This document shows positions 16,933 through 25,514 of a stretch of DNA of 59,706 bases, piece after piece. The position numbers and the translations under genes are program-made. The notes beneath the pieces were generated by a model. The model searched no databases, was not told the origin of the DNA, and was given only the letters and a program-made list of their open reading frames with translations. The DNA comes from an uncultured Eubacteriales bacterium (GTDB lineage: Bacteria > Bacillota > Clostridia > Peptostreptococcales > Anaerovoracaceae), in the NCBI GenBank assembly GCA_902776725.1, contig CACYQX010000006.1:1-59706 (forward strand). Reading direction: 5' to 3'. Each line of letters begins with the position of its first letter. Positions within the stretch are counted from its first letter, which is position 1.

Positions 16933-17006
16933 TGAAAACTGTTTATCGCGGCGCTTTATAATTCAAATTGCAAATGCCGTGGAAAATCCATGTGGTTGGC
17001 TTTGCG

Positions 17007-18161
17007 CTAGAATACGATTCTTGCCTTTGTGACGCCATCTGATGCCGGTACTTCCGCAATATCATCATCCGTTGCGATTAGTGCGTAGCCGTAGTCACCG
17101 CGTACGCCGGCGTTTACTGCCTTTACGGATACTCCCAGGAGGCTCTGTGCGAGACCCGCGGGATCCGAAACTCCCTTTGTGAGCACGGCAACTCTATGCT
17201 TGGAATCGGTGTCGAGCGTCACCCTCGGGAAGTTAACCGAGTTAACAATATTTCCTCTCTCGACGTAGTCCATAATCTCGTCAGCGGCCATGATTGCACA
17301 ATTGTCCTCCGCTTCGTCGGTTGAAGCCCCGAGATGAGGGGTTACCGTAACCTTGTCGTTTCCGAGTATTCCGTTTGTGGCAAAGTCCGTAACATACTTA
17401 CTGAGCTTGCCGCTTTCAAGGGCGGCCAGGATATCAGATTCAGCCACGAGCTTGTCTCTCGAGAAGTTTAGGAGAACAGCGCCGTCTTTGAAATGTCCGA
17501 GCGCGCCTGCGTTTATCATTCCTTCTGTGTCCTTTGTTGCAGGGAGGTGGAGGGTTACGTATTCGCAGTGCGGATACATTTCTTCCGTCGTCTGAACAAC
17601 TTGGATTGCAGGATTGAGTCTCTTTGCGGCCTCGGGTGAGAGGAATGGGTCGTAACCGTAAACCTTCATTCCGAGGTCAACGGCGGAGTTTGCGACCATG
17701 GCTCCGATTGCACCGAGTCCTACGACGCCGAGCGTCTTTCCGAGGATTTCGTGGCCTGCGAACATGCTCTTTCCTTTTTCTACGGCTTTGGCCATATCGT
17801 CTATGCTCGGGTCGTTCTTGAGGGAATTAACCCAGGCGATTGAACTGTCTATATTTCTTGCGGCGACAATCATTGAACCGAGTACGAGTTCCTTTACGGA
17901 GTTTGCGTTGGCACCCGGGGTATTGAAAACCACGATACCTTGGTCCGCGCATTTTTCGAGCGGAATATTGTTAACGCCCGCGCCTGCTCTTGCTATGGCA
18001 AGAAGGTCAGCATCAAACTCCATATCGTGCATTACCTGGCTTCTTACCAAAATACCGGTAGCACCGCTTACGCTTTCTCCTCCGTCAACGATTTCGTATT
18101 TGTCCGTGAATCTCTCTAGACCTACGGGAGAAATCTTGTTCAGTGTAGAAATCTTGTACAT
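17007..18161 (-). CDS. serA: D-3-phosphoglycerate dehydrogenase
   Basis: SerA oxidises 3-phosphoglycerate to phosphohydroxypyruvate with NAD+, the first step of serine synthesis. The 384-residue protein has the N-terminal substrate domain with ARAGAGVNNIPLEKC. The Rossmann domain has GKTLGVVGLGAIGAMVAN near residue 142 and the catalytic PHLGAST motif near residue 280. A C-terminal ACT-like domain starts near residue 318 and may bind serine. The start is the ATG at 18161, which has a perfect AGGAGG upstream; the frame stays open 36 bases further without another such site. It is transcribed divergently from serC, the next enzyme, from back-to-back promoters. Confidence 0.95.
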   Translation of the reverse strand: MYKISTLNKISPVGLERFTDKYEIVDGGESVSGATGILVRSQVMHDMEFDADLLAIARAGAGVNNIPLEKCADQGIVVFNTPGANANSVKELVLGSMIVAARNIDSSIAWVNSLKNDPSIDDMAKAVEKGKSMFAGHEILGKTLGVVGLGAIGAMVANSAVDLGMKVYGYDPFLSPEAAKRLNPAIQVVQTTEEMYPHCEYVTLHLPATKDTEGMINAGALGHFKDGAVLLNFSRDKLVAESDILAALESGKLSKYVTDFATNGILGNDKVTVTPHLGASTDEAEDNCAIMAADEIMDYVERGNIVNSVNFPRVTLDTDSKHRVAVLTKGVSDPAGLAQSLLGVSVKAVNAGVRGDYGYALIATDDDIAEVPASDGVTKARIVF

Positions 18162-18230
18162 CGATTGTCCTCCTAATAAACAGCTGTAAGGCTTCAAAAA
18201 ATGCTTGGGAAAAGGCTCCCTCGCGGCAAC

Positions 18231-18277
18231 ATTATAGCACCTGAAATCTTTACTTTCAATGCCTTAAGTGGTACACT
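18231..18277. promoter_or_regulatory. Back-to-back promoters of serA (minus) and serC (plus)
   Basis: Minus strand: TTGAAA (18259-18254), 17 bases, TATAAT (18236-18231) preceded by TGC, giving an extended -10. Plus strand: TTTACT (18249-18254), 17 bases, TACACT (18272-18277). The two -35 hexamers share a base, so the polymerases should compete or be controlled together by one regulator. Confidence 0.65.
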
Positions 18278-18326
18278 TTATTATGTATGTGAATTGATTT
18301 TATGTGTTTTGACAAAGGAGAAAGAA

Positions 18327-19418
18327 ATGTCCAAATACGATCGTGTTTTTAACTTCTCGGCAGGTCCATCGATGCTTCCTTTGGAGGTAATTGAAAAGGT
18401 TGCGGCAGACCTTCCAAACTACAATGGAACGGGTCAGTCCGTAATGGAAATGAGCCATAGATCGGCGGAGTTCCAGCAGATTATTGACGATGCTGAAGCC
18501 AACCTGAGAAAGCTCATGAACATTCCTGAAAACTATAAGGTTCTCTTCCTTCAGGGAGGCGGAACACTCCAGTTCTCGATGGTTCCGATCAATCTTCTTA
18601 GAAATTCAAAAAAGGCTGATTATATCATAACGGGACAGTGGTCCAAGAAGGCTGCCGACGAAGCAAAGAAGTTCGGTGACATCAGAATCGTTGCCGACTC
18701 AAGCGACGCGAACTTTACATATATACCAAAGTGCACGAGAGAGGACTTTAGACCTGATGCGGATTATGTATATATCTGCACCAACAATACGATCTTTGGT
18801 TCTCACTATCCATATGTTCCCGATACAGGCGACATTCCGCTAGTTGCCGATATGTCGAGCTGCATCCTCTCGGAAGAAGTTGACGTAAGCAAATACGGTC
18901 TCATCTGGGCGGGCGCTCAGAAGAACGTCGCTCCGGCAGGCGTAACGATTGTAATCATAAGAGAAGACCTCATTGGTTTTGCTCCTGAGGATACACCGAT
19001 TTACCTCAACTATAAGACACATGCGGACAACGGTTCGATGTACAATACTCCGCCGTGCTTTGCAATCTATGTTGCCGGCGAAGTATTCAAATACCTCGAG
19101 AGCATCGGAGGACTTCCGGCAATTCACGAATACGATCTCAAGAAGGCAAATCTTCTTTACGATTATATTGACGGAAGCGGATTCTATAAGGCTCCGGTCA
19201 ACAAAGAAGACCGCTCGCTCATGAACGTACCTTTTGTTATCGGAGATCCGGAAATAGAAAAGAAGTTCATCGCAGAAGCAAAGGAAAGAGGACTCTACAA
19301 TCTCAAGGGTTATAAGACTGTCGGCGGAATGCGCGCAAGCATCTACAATGCAGTTCCGCTCGAGGGTGTAGAAGCTTTGGTTGAGTTCATGGAAGAATTC
19401 AGAAAGGCCAATCAGTAG
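18327..19418 (+). CDS. serC: Phosphoserine aminotransferase
   Basis: SerC transaminates phosphohydroxypyruvate with glutamate to O-phosphoserine, using pyridoxal phosphate. The 363-residue protein starts YDRVFNFSAGPSMLPLEVIEK, the family signature. It has FLQGGGTLQFSMVP and the PLP lysine in WAGAQKNVAPAGVT (around Lys200), and it ends GMRASIYNAV, typical of SerC. The ATG at 18327 is chosen because AAAGGAG lies seven bases upstream; longer frames run into the promoter. No serB is present in the window. The carboxypeptidase-like gene starts 25 bases after its stop and is probably co-transcribed. Confidence 0.96.
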   Translation: MSKYDRVFNFSAGPSMLPLEVIEKVAADLPNYNGTGQSVMEMSHRSAEFQQIIDDAEANLRKLMNIPENYKVLFLQGGGTLQFSMVPINLLRNSKKADYIITGQWSKKAADEAKKFGDIRIVADSSDANFTYIPKCTREDFRPDADYVYICTNNTIFGSHYPYVPDTGDIPLVADMSSCILSEEVDVSKYGLIWAGAQKNVAPAGVTIVIIREDLIGFAPEDTPIYLNYKTHADNGSMYNTPPCFAIYVAGEVFKYLESIGGLPAIHEYDLKKANLLYDYIDGSGFYKAPVNKEDRSLMNVPFVIGDPEIEKKFIAEAKERGLYNLKGYKTVGGMRASIYNAVPLEGVEALVEFMEEFRKANQ

Positions 19419-19443
19419 GCGATATCCGAAAAGGGGAAGTAGG

Positions 19444-21072
19444 ATGAGAGCAGGGGATAGAAGAAAAACAGAATCAAAGAGAAGCCTAGGGTACCGTCTT
19501 TTGGTGCTTGGGCTTCTCTTATGCGTTTTTGTGAGCATGAGCGGTATTTCCGTCTTTGCAGAGGGTGAAGAGGAGTATTACGAAGAAGAATCCTACGAAG
19601 AGTCTTACGAGGAAGAATCGTACGAAGAGGAGTCCTACGAGGAGGAGACCTGGGAGGAAGAATCGTACGAAGAGGAGTCTTACGAGGAAGAGTCCTACGA
19701 AGAAGAGACATGGGAAGAGGATGAGTACAGCGGCGAGTATTACGAGGAACCCGAAACAAAGGAAGAGGAAGACGAGCGAGAGGAAGATCTCGATAAGGAT
19801 GGAAAACCAAAGCCTTATATAGATACGACAAAACCGCCAACGCTTTACTCTCGCAGTGCCGCTATATATTGCAGAAACACAGGAGAAATGGTGTTCACAA
19901 GAAACAGCGACAAGAGGATTTCTCCGTATTCAGTTACTCAGCTTTTGACTGCGCTTTTGGTTGTGCAGAGATTGCCTATGAGTCAGAAGGTTATAGTTTC
20001 TGCGGAAGCTGCGGCGCAAGGTGGAGCAACGATGGACCTCTACGAAGGAGAGGAACTTACGGTTGAGCAGCTCCTCTATGGGATGCTCGTGATGTCCGGA
20101 AACGATGCTGCCTATGCTTTGGGTGAAACCGTTTCAGGCGACATGGAAAGCTTTGTCAAGCTTATGAATGAGACGGCGGCAAATATGGGCTGCAGGAATA
20201 CGCATTTTAGCAATTGCAACGGACTCTCCAACGATTTGACTGAGAATTATACGACGGCAAAGGATATGATGGACATCTGCAAAGTTGCCTTTGCGAACGA
20301 GACGGTAAATAAAATAGCGGGCACGATCAAATACGAAATGCCCGAGACTAATATAAGCGATAAGCGCGTGATGGAGTCGCAGAATAATCTTTTGACAACC
20401 GCGGTACAGGGTTTCGTTTCCGGAAAAGGTGGATCGTGGGACGAGAAGCATGCGTCGGTAGCAATGAACTATAAGAAAGATGGTTTGGATCTCATAATAG
20501 TTCTCTTTGACTCGAATGAAGAAAGACGTTGGACCGATTGCGAAAACCTCGTAAAATATGCAGCCGCAAACATTCAGGGCGTAACAGTATTTCCTGCCGG
20601 AGAGATAATCGGCAAGGTGCGCGTAAGGCATGGTGCGGAGACGAGGGTAGATGCGATTACGGTATCTGAATGTGTAACGTATTTACCAAAGGCGGCTTCG
20701 GAGCAACTTATACGATGCGAAGCGGTTATGAATGATGATGTTACAGCTCCGATCAGAGAAGGCGATGTTGTCGGAAAGTACCAGGTCTATGTTGCGAACG
20801 AACTCGTGGACGAGGTCAATCTCGTTGCGGCAAAGGGTATCAAAGAAGGATGGCTTCCGTCGTATGTCGGCATTTCGAACAAGGCCACTTTGATCGGCGC
20901 AGGCGTGCTGCTCCTGCTGCTTATAATAATAATTACGCGAATAGTTGTCGGTATAAGAAACAGACGCATTCGAAGATTGGAGCATAGAGCAAGGGTGAGA
21001 GCGATGGCAAGAAAGCAACTCGAAGAAGAACAGGAAGAGTTCAACAAGCATCGCGGAAAATTCTATAGATAA
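19444..21072 (+). CDS. D-alanyl-D-alanine carboxypeptidase homologue lacking the SxxK lysine, with acidic repeat region
   Basis: A 542-residue exported protein of the DacF/PBP5 family. The signal peptide ends near residue 39 (GISVFA). Residues ~40-115 are almost entirely Glu and Tyr in ESYEE/ETWEE units built from tandem 15-base repeats. The penicillin-binding fold follows (~140-400), but the catalytic motifs are altered. SxxK reads S163-V-T-Q166 (codon CAG). SxN reads S218-G-N220 and is intact. KTG reads K328-G-G. Without the SxxK lysine, normal acyl-enzyme chemistry is not expected, so it may be a binding or scaffold protein. A C-terminal membrane helix (~490-512) and a basic tail replace the usual amphipathic anchor. 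The start follows AAAGGGGAAG. uvrC begins one base after its stop. Confidence 0.85.
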   Translation: MRAGDRRKTESKRSLGYRLLVLGLLLCVFVSMSGISVFAEGEEEYYEEESYEESYEEESYEEESYEEETWEEESYEEESYEEESYEEETWEEDEYSGEYYEEPETKEEEDEREEDLDKDGKPKPYIDTTKPPTLYSRSAAIYCRNTGEMVFTRNSDKRISPYSVTQLLTALLVVQRLPMSQKVIVSAEAAAQGGATMDLYEGEELTVEQLLYGMLVMSGNDAAYALGETVSGDMESFVKLMNETAANMGCRNTHFSNCNGLSNDLTENYTTAKDMMDICKVAFANETVNKIAGTIKYEMPETNISDKRVMESQNNLLTTAVQGFVSGKGGSWDEKHASVAMNYKKDGLDLIIVLFDSNEERRWTDCENLVKYAAANIQGVTVFPAGEIIGKVRVRHGAETRVDAITVSECVTYLPKAASEQLIRCEAVMNDDVTAPIREGDVVGKYQVYVANELVDEVNLVAAKGIKEGWLPSYVGISNKATLIGAGVLLLLLIIIITRIVVGIRNRRIRRLEHRARVRAMARKQLEEEQEEFNKHRGKFYR

Positions 21073-21073
21073 T

Positions 21074-22927
21074 ATGTTTGACATCAAAGAAAATCTAAAA
21101 AAACTCCCGGACCTTCCGGGAGTTTATATGCATAAAGACAGCCTTGGACAAGTGATTTATGTCGGGAAGGCTGTTTCTTTGCGCAATAGAGTCAGACAGT
21201 ATTTTCAAAGCTATGGGAAGTCGACGCCAAAGCTCGCCGCACTCACATCTCAGATAGCGGAATTCGAATATATAACCTGCGGTTCCGAGATGGAAGCCCT
21301 TGTTCTTGAATGCAATCTCATCAAAAAGTATCAGCCCAAATATAATGTGCTGCTGCGCGATGACAAAACCTATCCATATATTCTCGTAACTACTTCAGAA
21401 AAATATCCGAGAGTTCTCAAGACGAGAATCATTAAGAAGGATGGCAATAGATATTTTGGTCCGTACAGCGACGTCGGCGCAGTAAACTTGATAGTGGACC
21501 AGCTCAACGAAATGTACGGGCTTAAGCGCTGCAGTGCGGAAGACTTTCCCGATGGCTTTAGACCTTGTCTCAACTATCATATCGAGCAGTGCCAAGGGAT
21601 ATGTCGGGGTGACGTGGACGAGGAGGCCTACGGTAAGAAAATAGATGGAATCATATCCTTCCTTGCGGGCAGGAACAAAGAGTTTACGCGCGAGTTAAAG
21701 GCGGAGATGGAAACCGCGTCGGCAGAAATGCGATTTGAGGATGCGGCGAGGGCCAGGGACCTTCTCCTTTCTGCAGAGGCGCTTTCGCAGGCGCAGCGCG
21801 TAACCATGGTCTCGGGTCGAGATATGGATGTTGTCATCCCCGTGAAGGATGAGGAGAACTCGTTTGTGGTTCTGTTCACCGTAAGAGACGGTAAGCTTGT
21901 AGGACGCGAGACCTTTGATGTTGCCTCGCTTGATGGAGACGAAGAGAAGCTTCTTACGGCAGAATTTCTTAAGCAGTATTATGAGAAATGGGCGGATGTA
22001 CCGCACGACATACTCGTACCTGAACTCCCGGATGATGCCGAACTGATAGAGGAGTTTTTGGGACGCAATAAGCATAAGGTCAAAATTTCTGTTCCGAGAA
22101 AGGGCGAGCGCCTTGCTATAATGAAGCTTGCCAAGAAGGACGTAATTGAAATGCTGGGAACCATAAAGGATAGACAAAAATCCAGCAAAGAAAAGAGCGC
22201 CAACCTGAAGAAAGAGATGGATGGTGTTGTCAAATGCGCTTGCGAAGCGATGGGGCTTTCCGTTAAGGAGCAGAACAAATCATACCGTGTAGAATCATAC
22301 GATATATCCAATACAAACGGCGTTGACTCTGTGGGGGCCATGGTGGTGTTTGAAGGTGCAAGCAAGATAAGAAAGGATTATAGACGTTTCAAAATCAAGA
22401 CGGTTGAAGGACCCGATGATTATGCGAGTCTTCATGAGATGATTTACAGAAGGCTCGTTCGTGCCAATGAAGGAGACCCTGCGTTTAAGATTCTTCCCGA
22501 CATAATATTTATGGACGGAGGAATTGGCCAGGTTACTTCATGCCTTAAGGCTATGGATGATGCGGGTGTCAAACTCCCTGTCGTAGGACTGGCAAAGGAC
22601 GATAGCCACAGAACACGAGCGATAGTTTTTGCTGACGGCAAAGAACTGGATCTTAAGGAGCATCCGCTTCTCTTCAAATATGCCGGAACCATCCAGGAAG
22701 AAGTTCATAGGTTTGCAATCGAATACCACAGAAATCTTCGAGGAAAGCGTGCAATAACATCGGTTCTGGATGAAATACAGGGGATTGGGCCGGCCCGCAG
22801 AAATGCACTTTTGGCATATTTTGGCTCCGTTGATGCCATCAAAAATGCCGATGTCGAGGAACTCGCTCAAGTTAGCGGTATGAACCGCTCTGCGGCCGAA
22901 CATATAGTGGCGTTTTTTAAGAAATAA
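21074..22927 (+). CDS. uvrC: Excinuclease ABC subunit C
   Basis: UvrC makes both incisions in nucleotide excision repair. The 617-residue protein has all domains. The GIY-YIG nuclease is at residues ~13-95 (PGVYMHKD, GQVIYVGKA, LECNLIKKYQPKYN). A Cys-containing region around residues 150-180 (RPCLNYHIEQCQGIC) is followed by the UvrB-binding UVR motif near residue 205. The RNase H-like C-terminal endonuclease has SYDISNTNGVDSVGAMVVF and DIIFMDGGIGQV. Tandem helix-hairpin-helix motifs end the protein (IQGIGPARRNALLAYFGS, VSGMNRSAAEHIV). It begins one base after the previous stop without a strong binding site, so translation is probably coupled. Confidence 0.97.
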   Translation: MFDIKENLKKLPDLPGVYMHKDSLGQVIYVGKAVSLRNRVRQYFQSYGKSTPKLAALTSQIAEFEYITCGSEMEALVLECNLIKKYQPKYNVLLRDDKTYPYILVTTSEKYPRVLKTRIIKKDGNRYFGPYSDVGAVNLIVDQLNEMYGLKRCSAEDFPDGFRPCLNYHIEQCQGICRGDVDEEAYGKKIDGIISFLAGRNKEFTRELKAEMETASAEMRFEDAARARDLLLSAEALSQAQRVTMVSGRDMDVVIPVKDEENSFVVLFTVRDGKLVGRETFDVASLDGDEEKLLTAEFLKQYYEKWADVPHDILVPELPDDAELIEEFLGRNKHKVKISVPRKGERLAIMKLAKKDVIEMLGTIKDRQKSSKEKSANLKKEMDGVVKCACEAMGLSVKEQNKSYRVESYDISNTNGVDSVGAMVVFEGASKIRKDYRRFKIKTVEGPDDYASLHEMIYRRLVRANEGDPAFKILPDIIFMDGGIGQVTSCLKAMDDAGVKLPVVGLAKDDSHRTRAIVFADGKELDLKEHPLLFKYAGTIQEEVHRFAIEYHRNLRGKRAITSVLDEIQGIGPARRNALLAYFGSVDAIKNADVEELAQVSGMNRSAAEHIVAFFKK

Positions 22928-22971
22928 TGGTATAGTGTAAGTGTATTATTATTGATAATGGAGGAGATAAA

Positions 22972-23247
22972 ATGGCTGAAAATAAACAGGTTCAGAATGA
23001 AGAAGATATCATAACTCTGGAGTTTGATGACGGAGTCGATCTGGAATGTGAGATTATGGGAATTTTTGACTATGACGGAAACGAGTACATCGCACTCATT
23101 CCGCTCGATGATTCAGATGACGTTTATATCTACGGATATCGCGAAGTAGGAGAGGATGCATTTGAGATACTGGATATTCTCGATGATGAACTCTTTGGAA
23201 AGGTTGTTGCCGAATTTGAGGCGATAATGGCTGAGAGCGAAGAATAA
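22972..23247 (+). CDS. DUF1292 family protein (YrzB-like)
   Basis: A 91-residue, very acidic, soluble protein of the DUF1292 family, common in Firmicutes and of unknown function. The core DIITLEFDDGVDLECEIMGIF and YIALIPLDDSDDVYIYGY match the family pattern. In many Firmicutes such genes lie near yrrK/alaS or housekeeping operons; here it follows uvrC by 44 bases, with its own GGAGGAG site before the ATG. A terminator follows at 23306. Confidence 0.9.
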   Translation: MAENKQVQNEEDIITLEFDDGVDLECEIMGIFDYDGNEYIALIPLDDSDDVYIYGYREVGEDAFEILDILDDELFGKVVAEFEAIMAESEE

Positions 23248-23305
23248 AAAAATAGAAGCAAATTTGGTTCACGCAACAATGCCTGAACCGAAAACAAATC
23301 GCATG

Positions 23306-23336
23306 AAACCGTGGGTAAATCTCGCGGTTTTTTCTC
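23306..23336 (+). terminator. Terminator after the DUF1292 gene
   Basis: AAACCGTG (23306-23313) pairs with CGCGGTTT (23323-23330), including one wobble, and continues into TTTTTTC. Confidence 0.75.
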
Positions 23337-23369
23337 ATTTGAGGGACTTTTTCGTCACACAAATAGTAG

Positions 23370-23375
23370 TATAAT
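23370..23375 (+). promoter_or_regulatory. -10 element of the alcohol dehydrogenase gene
   Basis: A perfect TATAAT at 23370-23375 lies 47 bases before the ATG and after the preceding terminator. The -35 region (about 23347-23352, CTTTTT) is poor, so an activator may be needed. Confidence 0.4.
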
Positions 23376-23421
23376 GCATATGCAAAGTAAATGAACAGAT
23401 ATTAATGAAAGGAGTAGTTCA

Positions 23422-24480
23422 ATGAAAGGATTTGCAATGCTAAAAATCGGCGAGGTAGGTTGGATTGAGAAGGAACGTCCTACCTGTGGTCCAATGGACG
23501 CTATTTGCCGCCCACTGGCTATTGCTATCTGCACGTCGGACGTACATACTGTTTGGGAAGGTGCTGTTGGCGACCGCCACAACATGATCCTTGGACATGA
23601 AGGCTGCGCAGAGGTTGTTGAAGTTGGTGAATGCGTTAAGGATTTTAAGCCGGGCGATAAGGTTCTGGTTCCTGCAATTACACCGGATTGGAATTCACTC
23701 GAAGCACAGGGTGGATATTCAATGCACTCGGGCGGAATGCTCGCTGGCTGGAAGTTCTCCAACTTTAAAGATGGTCTCGATTCAGAATTCTTCCACGTAA
23801 ACGACGCTGACGGAAACCTTGCACATCTGCCTGAGAATATCAACACGGTCGATGCTTGCATGCTATCCGATATGGTGCCTACTGGATTCCACGGCGTAGA
23901 ACTTGCTGACGTTCAGTTCGGCGATGAAGTTCTCGTTATCGGAATCGGTCCTGTAGGACTTATGTCAGTAGCCGGAGCTCATATGAGAGGCGCATCCAGA
24001 ATCCTCGCAGTAGGCACACGTCCTAAATGCGTAGAGGTTGCCAAGTTCTACGGCGCAGATGAATTCATCAGCTATAAGAACGGATCAATCGAGGAGCAGG
24101 TTCTCGATATGACAGGCGGCAAGGGTGTTGACAAGGTTATCATCGCTGGCGGTGACGTAGATACATTTGACTCCGCCGTAAAGGCTCTGAAGCCGGGCGG
24201 AAAGATCGGAAACGTAAACTATCTCGGAAGCGGCGACATGATTTCCATCCCAAGAGTTGAATGGGGTGTAGGTATGGGTCACAAGCAAATCGTTGGCGGA
24301 CTTATGCCTGGCGGACGTCTCCGCATGGAGAAGCTCGGTGCTCTCGTAGCATCCGGAAAGCTTGATGTTAGCCCGCTCGCAACTCATGTATTTGAAGGTT
24401 GGGATTATATTCCTGAAGCTCTTCAGCTCATGAAGGATAAGCCGGCAGAACTCATTAAGCCGGTAGTTAAGCTCGACTAA
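23422..24480 (+). CDS. NADP-dependent secondary alcohol dehydrogenase, zinc type
   Basis: This medium-chain dehydrogenase interconverts secondary alcohols and ketones (for example isopropanol and acetone) with NADP(H). The 352-residue protein is closely like the clostridial/Thermoanaerobacter enzyme, starting MKGFAMLKIGEVGWIEKERP. The catalytic zinc ligands fall at the known numbers: Cys37, His59 (with Glu60) and Asp150. The nucleotide motif GIGPVGL is near residue 175. The NADP-selecting residues Gly198, Arg200 and Tyr218 are kept, with Thr199 in place of Ser199. The four-Cys structural zinc loop is absent, as in this subfamily. A GGAG site precedes the ATG. A CobW-type GTPase gene starts 6 bases after the stop. 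Confidence 0.95.
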   Translation: MKGFAMLKIGEVGWIEKERPTCGPMDAICRPLAIAICTSDVHTVWEGAVGDRHNMILGHEGCAEVVEVGECVKDFKPGDKVLVPAITPDWNSLEAQGGYSMHSGGMLAGWKFSNFKDGLDSEFFHVNDADGNLAHLPENINTVDACMLSDMVPTGFHGVELADVQFGDEVLVIGIGPVGLMSVAGAHMRGASRILAVGTRPKCVEVAKFYGADEFISYKNGSIEEQVLDMTGGKGVDKVIIAGGDVDTFDSAVKALKPGGKIGNVNYLGSGDMISIPRVEWGVGMGHKQIVGGLMPGGRLRMEKLGALVASGKLDVSPLATHVFEGWDYIPEALQLMKDKPAELIKPVVKLD

Positions 24481-24486
24481 TCAATA

Positions 24487-25431
24487 ATGAAAGTACTGAT
24501 AGTCTCCGGTTTCCTAGGAGCCGGAAAAACAACATTCATCAAAGAACTCATAAGGAAGACCGCTGTTAATCCCGTGGTTCTTGAAAACGAATACGGGGAT
24601 AACGATTTGGATAAGAGGGATCTTGCGGGCTCAGCCCCGGGAGAACTCAAAATCCTGGAGTTTATGGAGGGATGTGTCTGCTGTACCAAGAAAGACACAT
24701 TTAGAAACTCTATACTTGCCGTATCCTCATCATTGGATCCAGAGTACTTAATTGTGGAACCGACGGGAGTAGGCAAACTCGGTAATATACTTGAGAACGT
24801 CCGCGCTGTCGTGTACGACAGAATTGAACTCCTCCCGCCTGTGGTTGTTCTCTGCCCTCAGAGTTTTAATGAATACGTTAATGACTATCCGGAGATTTAC
24901 AGAAACCAAATTGAAAATGCCGGGATTGTCGTATTCTCAAAACATGAGAATGCCGATCCCGGCTTTCTCTCTTTGATCGAAGCGGAGATTCACAAGATTA
25001 GACCTGACCTTGAGATTCAGAGCGAACATTATTCCAATATGGATAAGGCGTGGTTTATGAATCTTTTGGAAGCGGAAGAAGAGACATCCAGAGAAATTGT
25101 AGCGGGTGAAGCGGAGGAGAACCCCTTGGATGAAGTTAGCCTCCGCGGAATGAGTTTTGATTCTCCGGGAGCATTGGTGTCATTTCTCCAGGCGATTCTT
25201 ATGGGCCGCTTTGGAAATATAGTGAGAGCAAAGGGCATAGTCAGGGCAGGCGATGAACTCCTAAGATTTGATGTTGCCGACAGTACATATGCGATAAAAG
25301 AGGAAGATGTCGACTCAGCTGTAATCCAGGCTGTCTTCATTGGTCGCGACTTAAACGGCGAAGCGCTAAAAACTGCAGGTGGTGTAAAATCATCATCGAA
25401 CATCGCAGCGCTCTTAAGCAAAAGACGATAA
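24487..25431 (+). CDS. CobW/COG0523 family G3E GTPase (metal chaperone)
   Basis: The 314-residue GTPase has Walker A GFLGAGKTT at residues 8-16 and the family's metal-binding CxCC motif at Cys63, Cys65 and Cys66 (EGCVCCT). The Walker B-like segment IVEPTGVGK follows, and the guanine-specificity position reads SKHE instead of the usual NKxD. The C-terminal CobW_C-like domain is present (~200-300). COG0523 proteins load metals, in several cases zinc, into client enzymes. It begins 6 bases after the zinc alcohol dehydrogenase gene with no separate promoter. The most direct reading is that it supplies zinc to that enzyme; this is inference. Confidence 0.88.
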   Translation: MKVLIVSGFLGAGKTTFIKELIRKTAVNPVVLENEYGDNDLDKRDLAGSAPGELKILEFMEGCVCCTKKDTFRNSILAVSSSLDPEYLIVEPTGVGKLGNILENVRAVVYDRIELLPPVVVLCPQSFNEYVNDYPEIYRNQIENAGIVVFSKHENADPGFLSLIEAEIHKIRPDLEIQSEHYSNMDKAWFMNLLEAEEETSREIVAGEAEENPLDEVSLRGMSFDSPGALVSFLQAILMGRFGNIVRAKGIVRAGDELLRFDVADSTYAIKEEDVDSAVIQAVFIGRDLNGEALKTAGGVKSSSNIAALLSKRR

Positions 25432-25462
25432 ACGCGTATTGAATATTAAAAAGATAAAGATC

Positions 25463-25490
25463 AATGGCAATTATGCGTTGCCATTTTTTT
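25463..25490 (+). terminator. Terminator after the alcohol dehydrogenase/CobW unit
   Basis: AATGGCAA (25463-25470) pairs with TTGCCATT (25478-25485) around TTATGCG, followed by TTTTT. Its 3' arm also supplies the -35 of the next promoter. Confidence 0.8.
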
Positions 25491-25505
25491 ATACTGTGAT
25501 ATAAT
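25478..25505 (+). promoter_or_regulatory. Promoter of the MATE exporter gene (possible leaderless start)
   Basis: TTGCCA (25478-25483), 16 bases, TATAAT (25500-25505) preceded by TGA, an extended -10. The expected start (25511-25513) is only 2-4 bases before the ATG at 25515, and no ribosome binding site is visible. Confidence 0.65.
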
Positions 25506-25514
25506 TCCTTAGTT

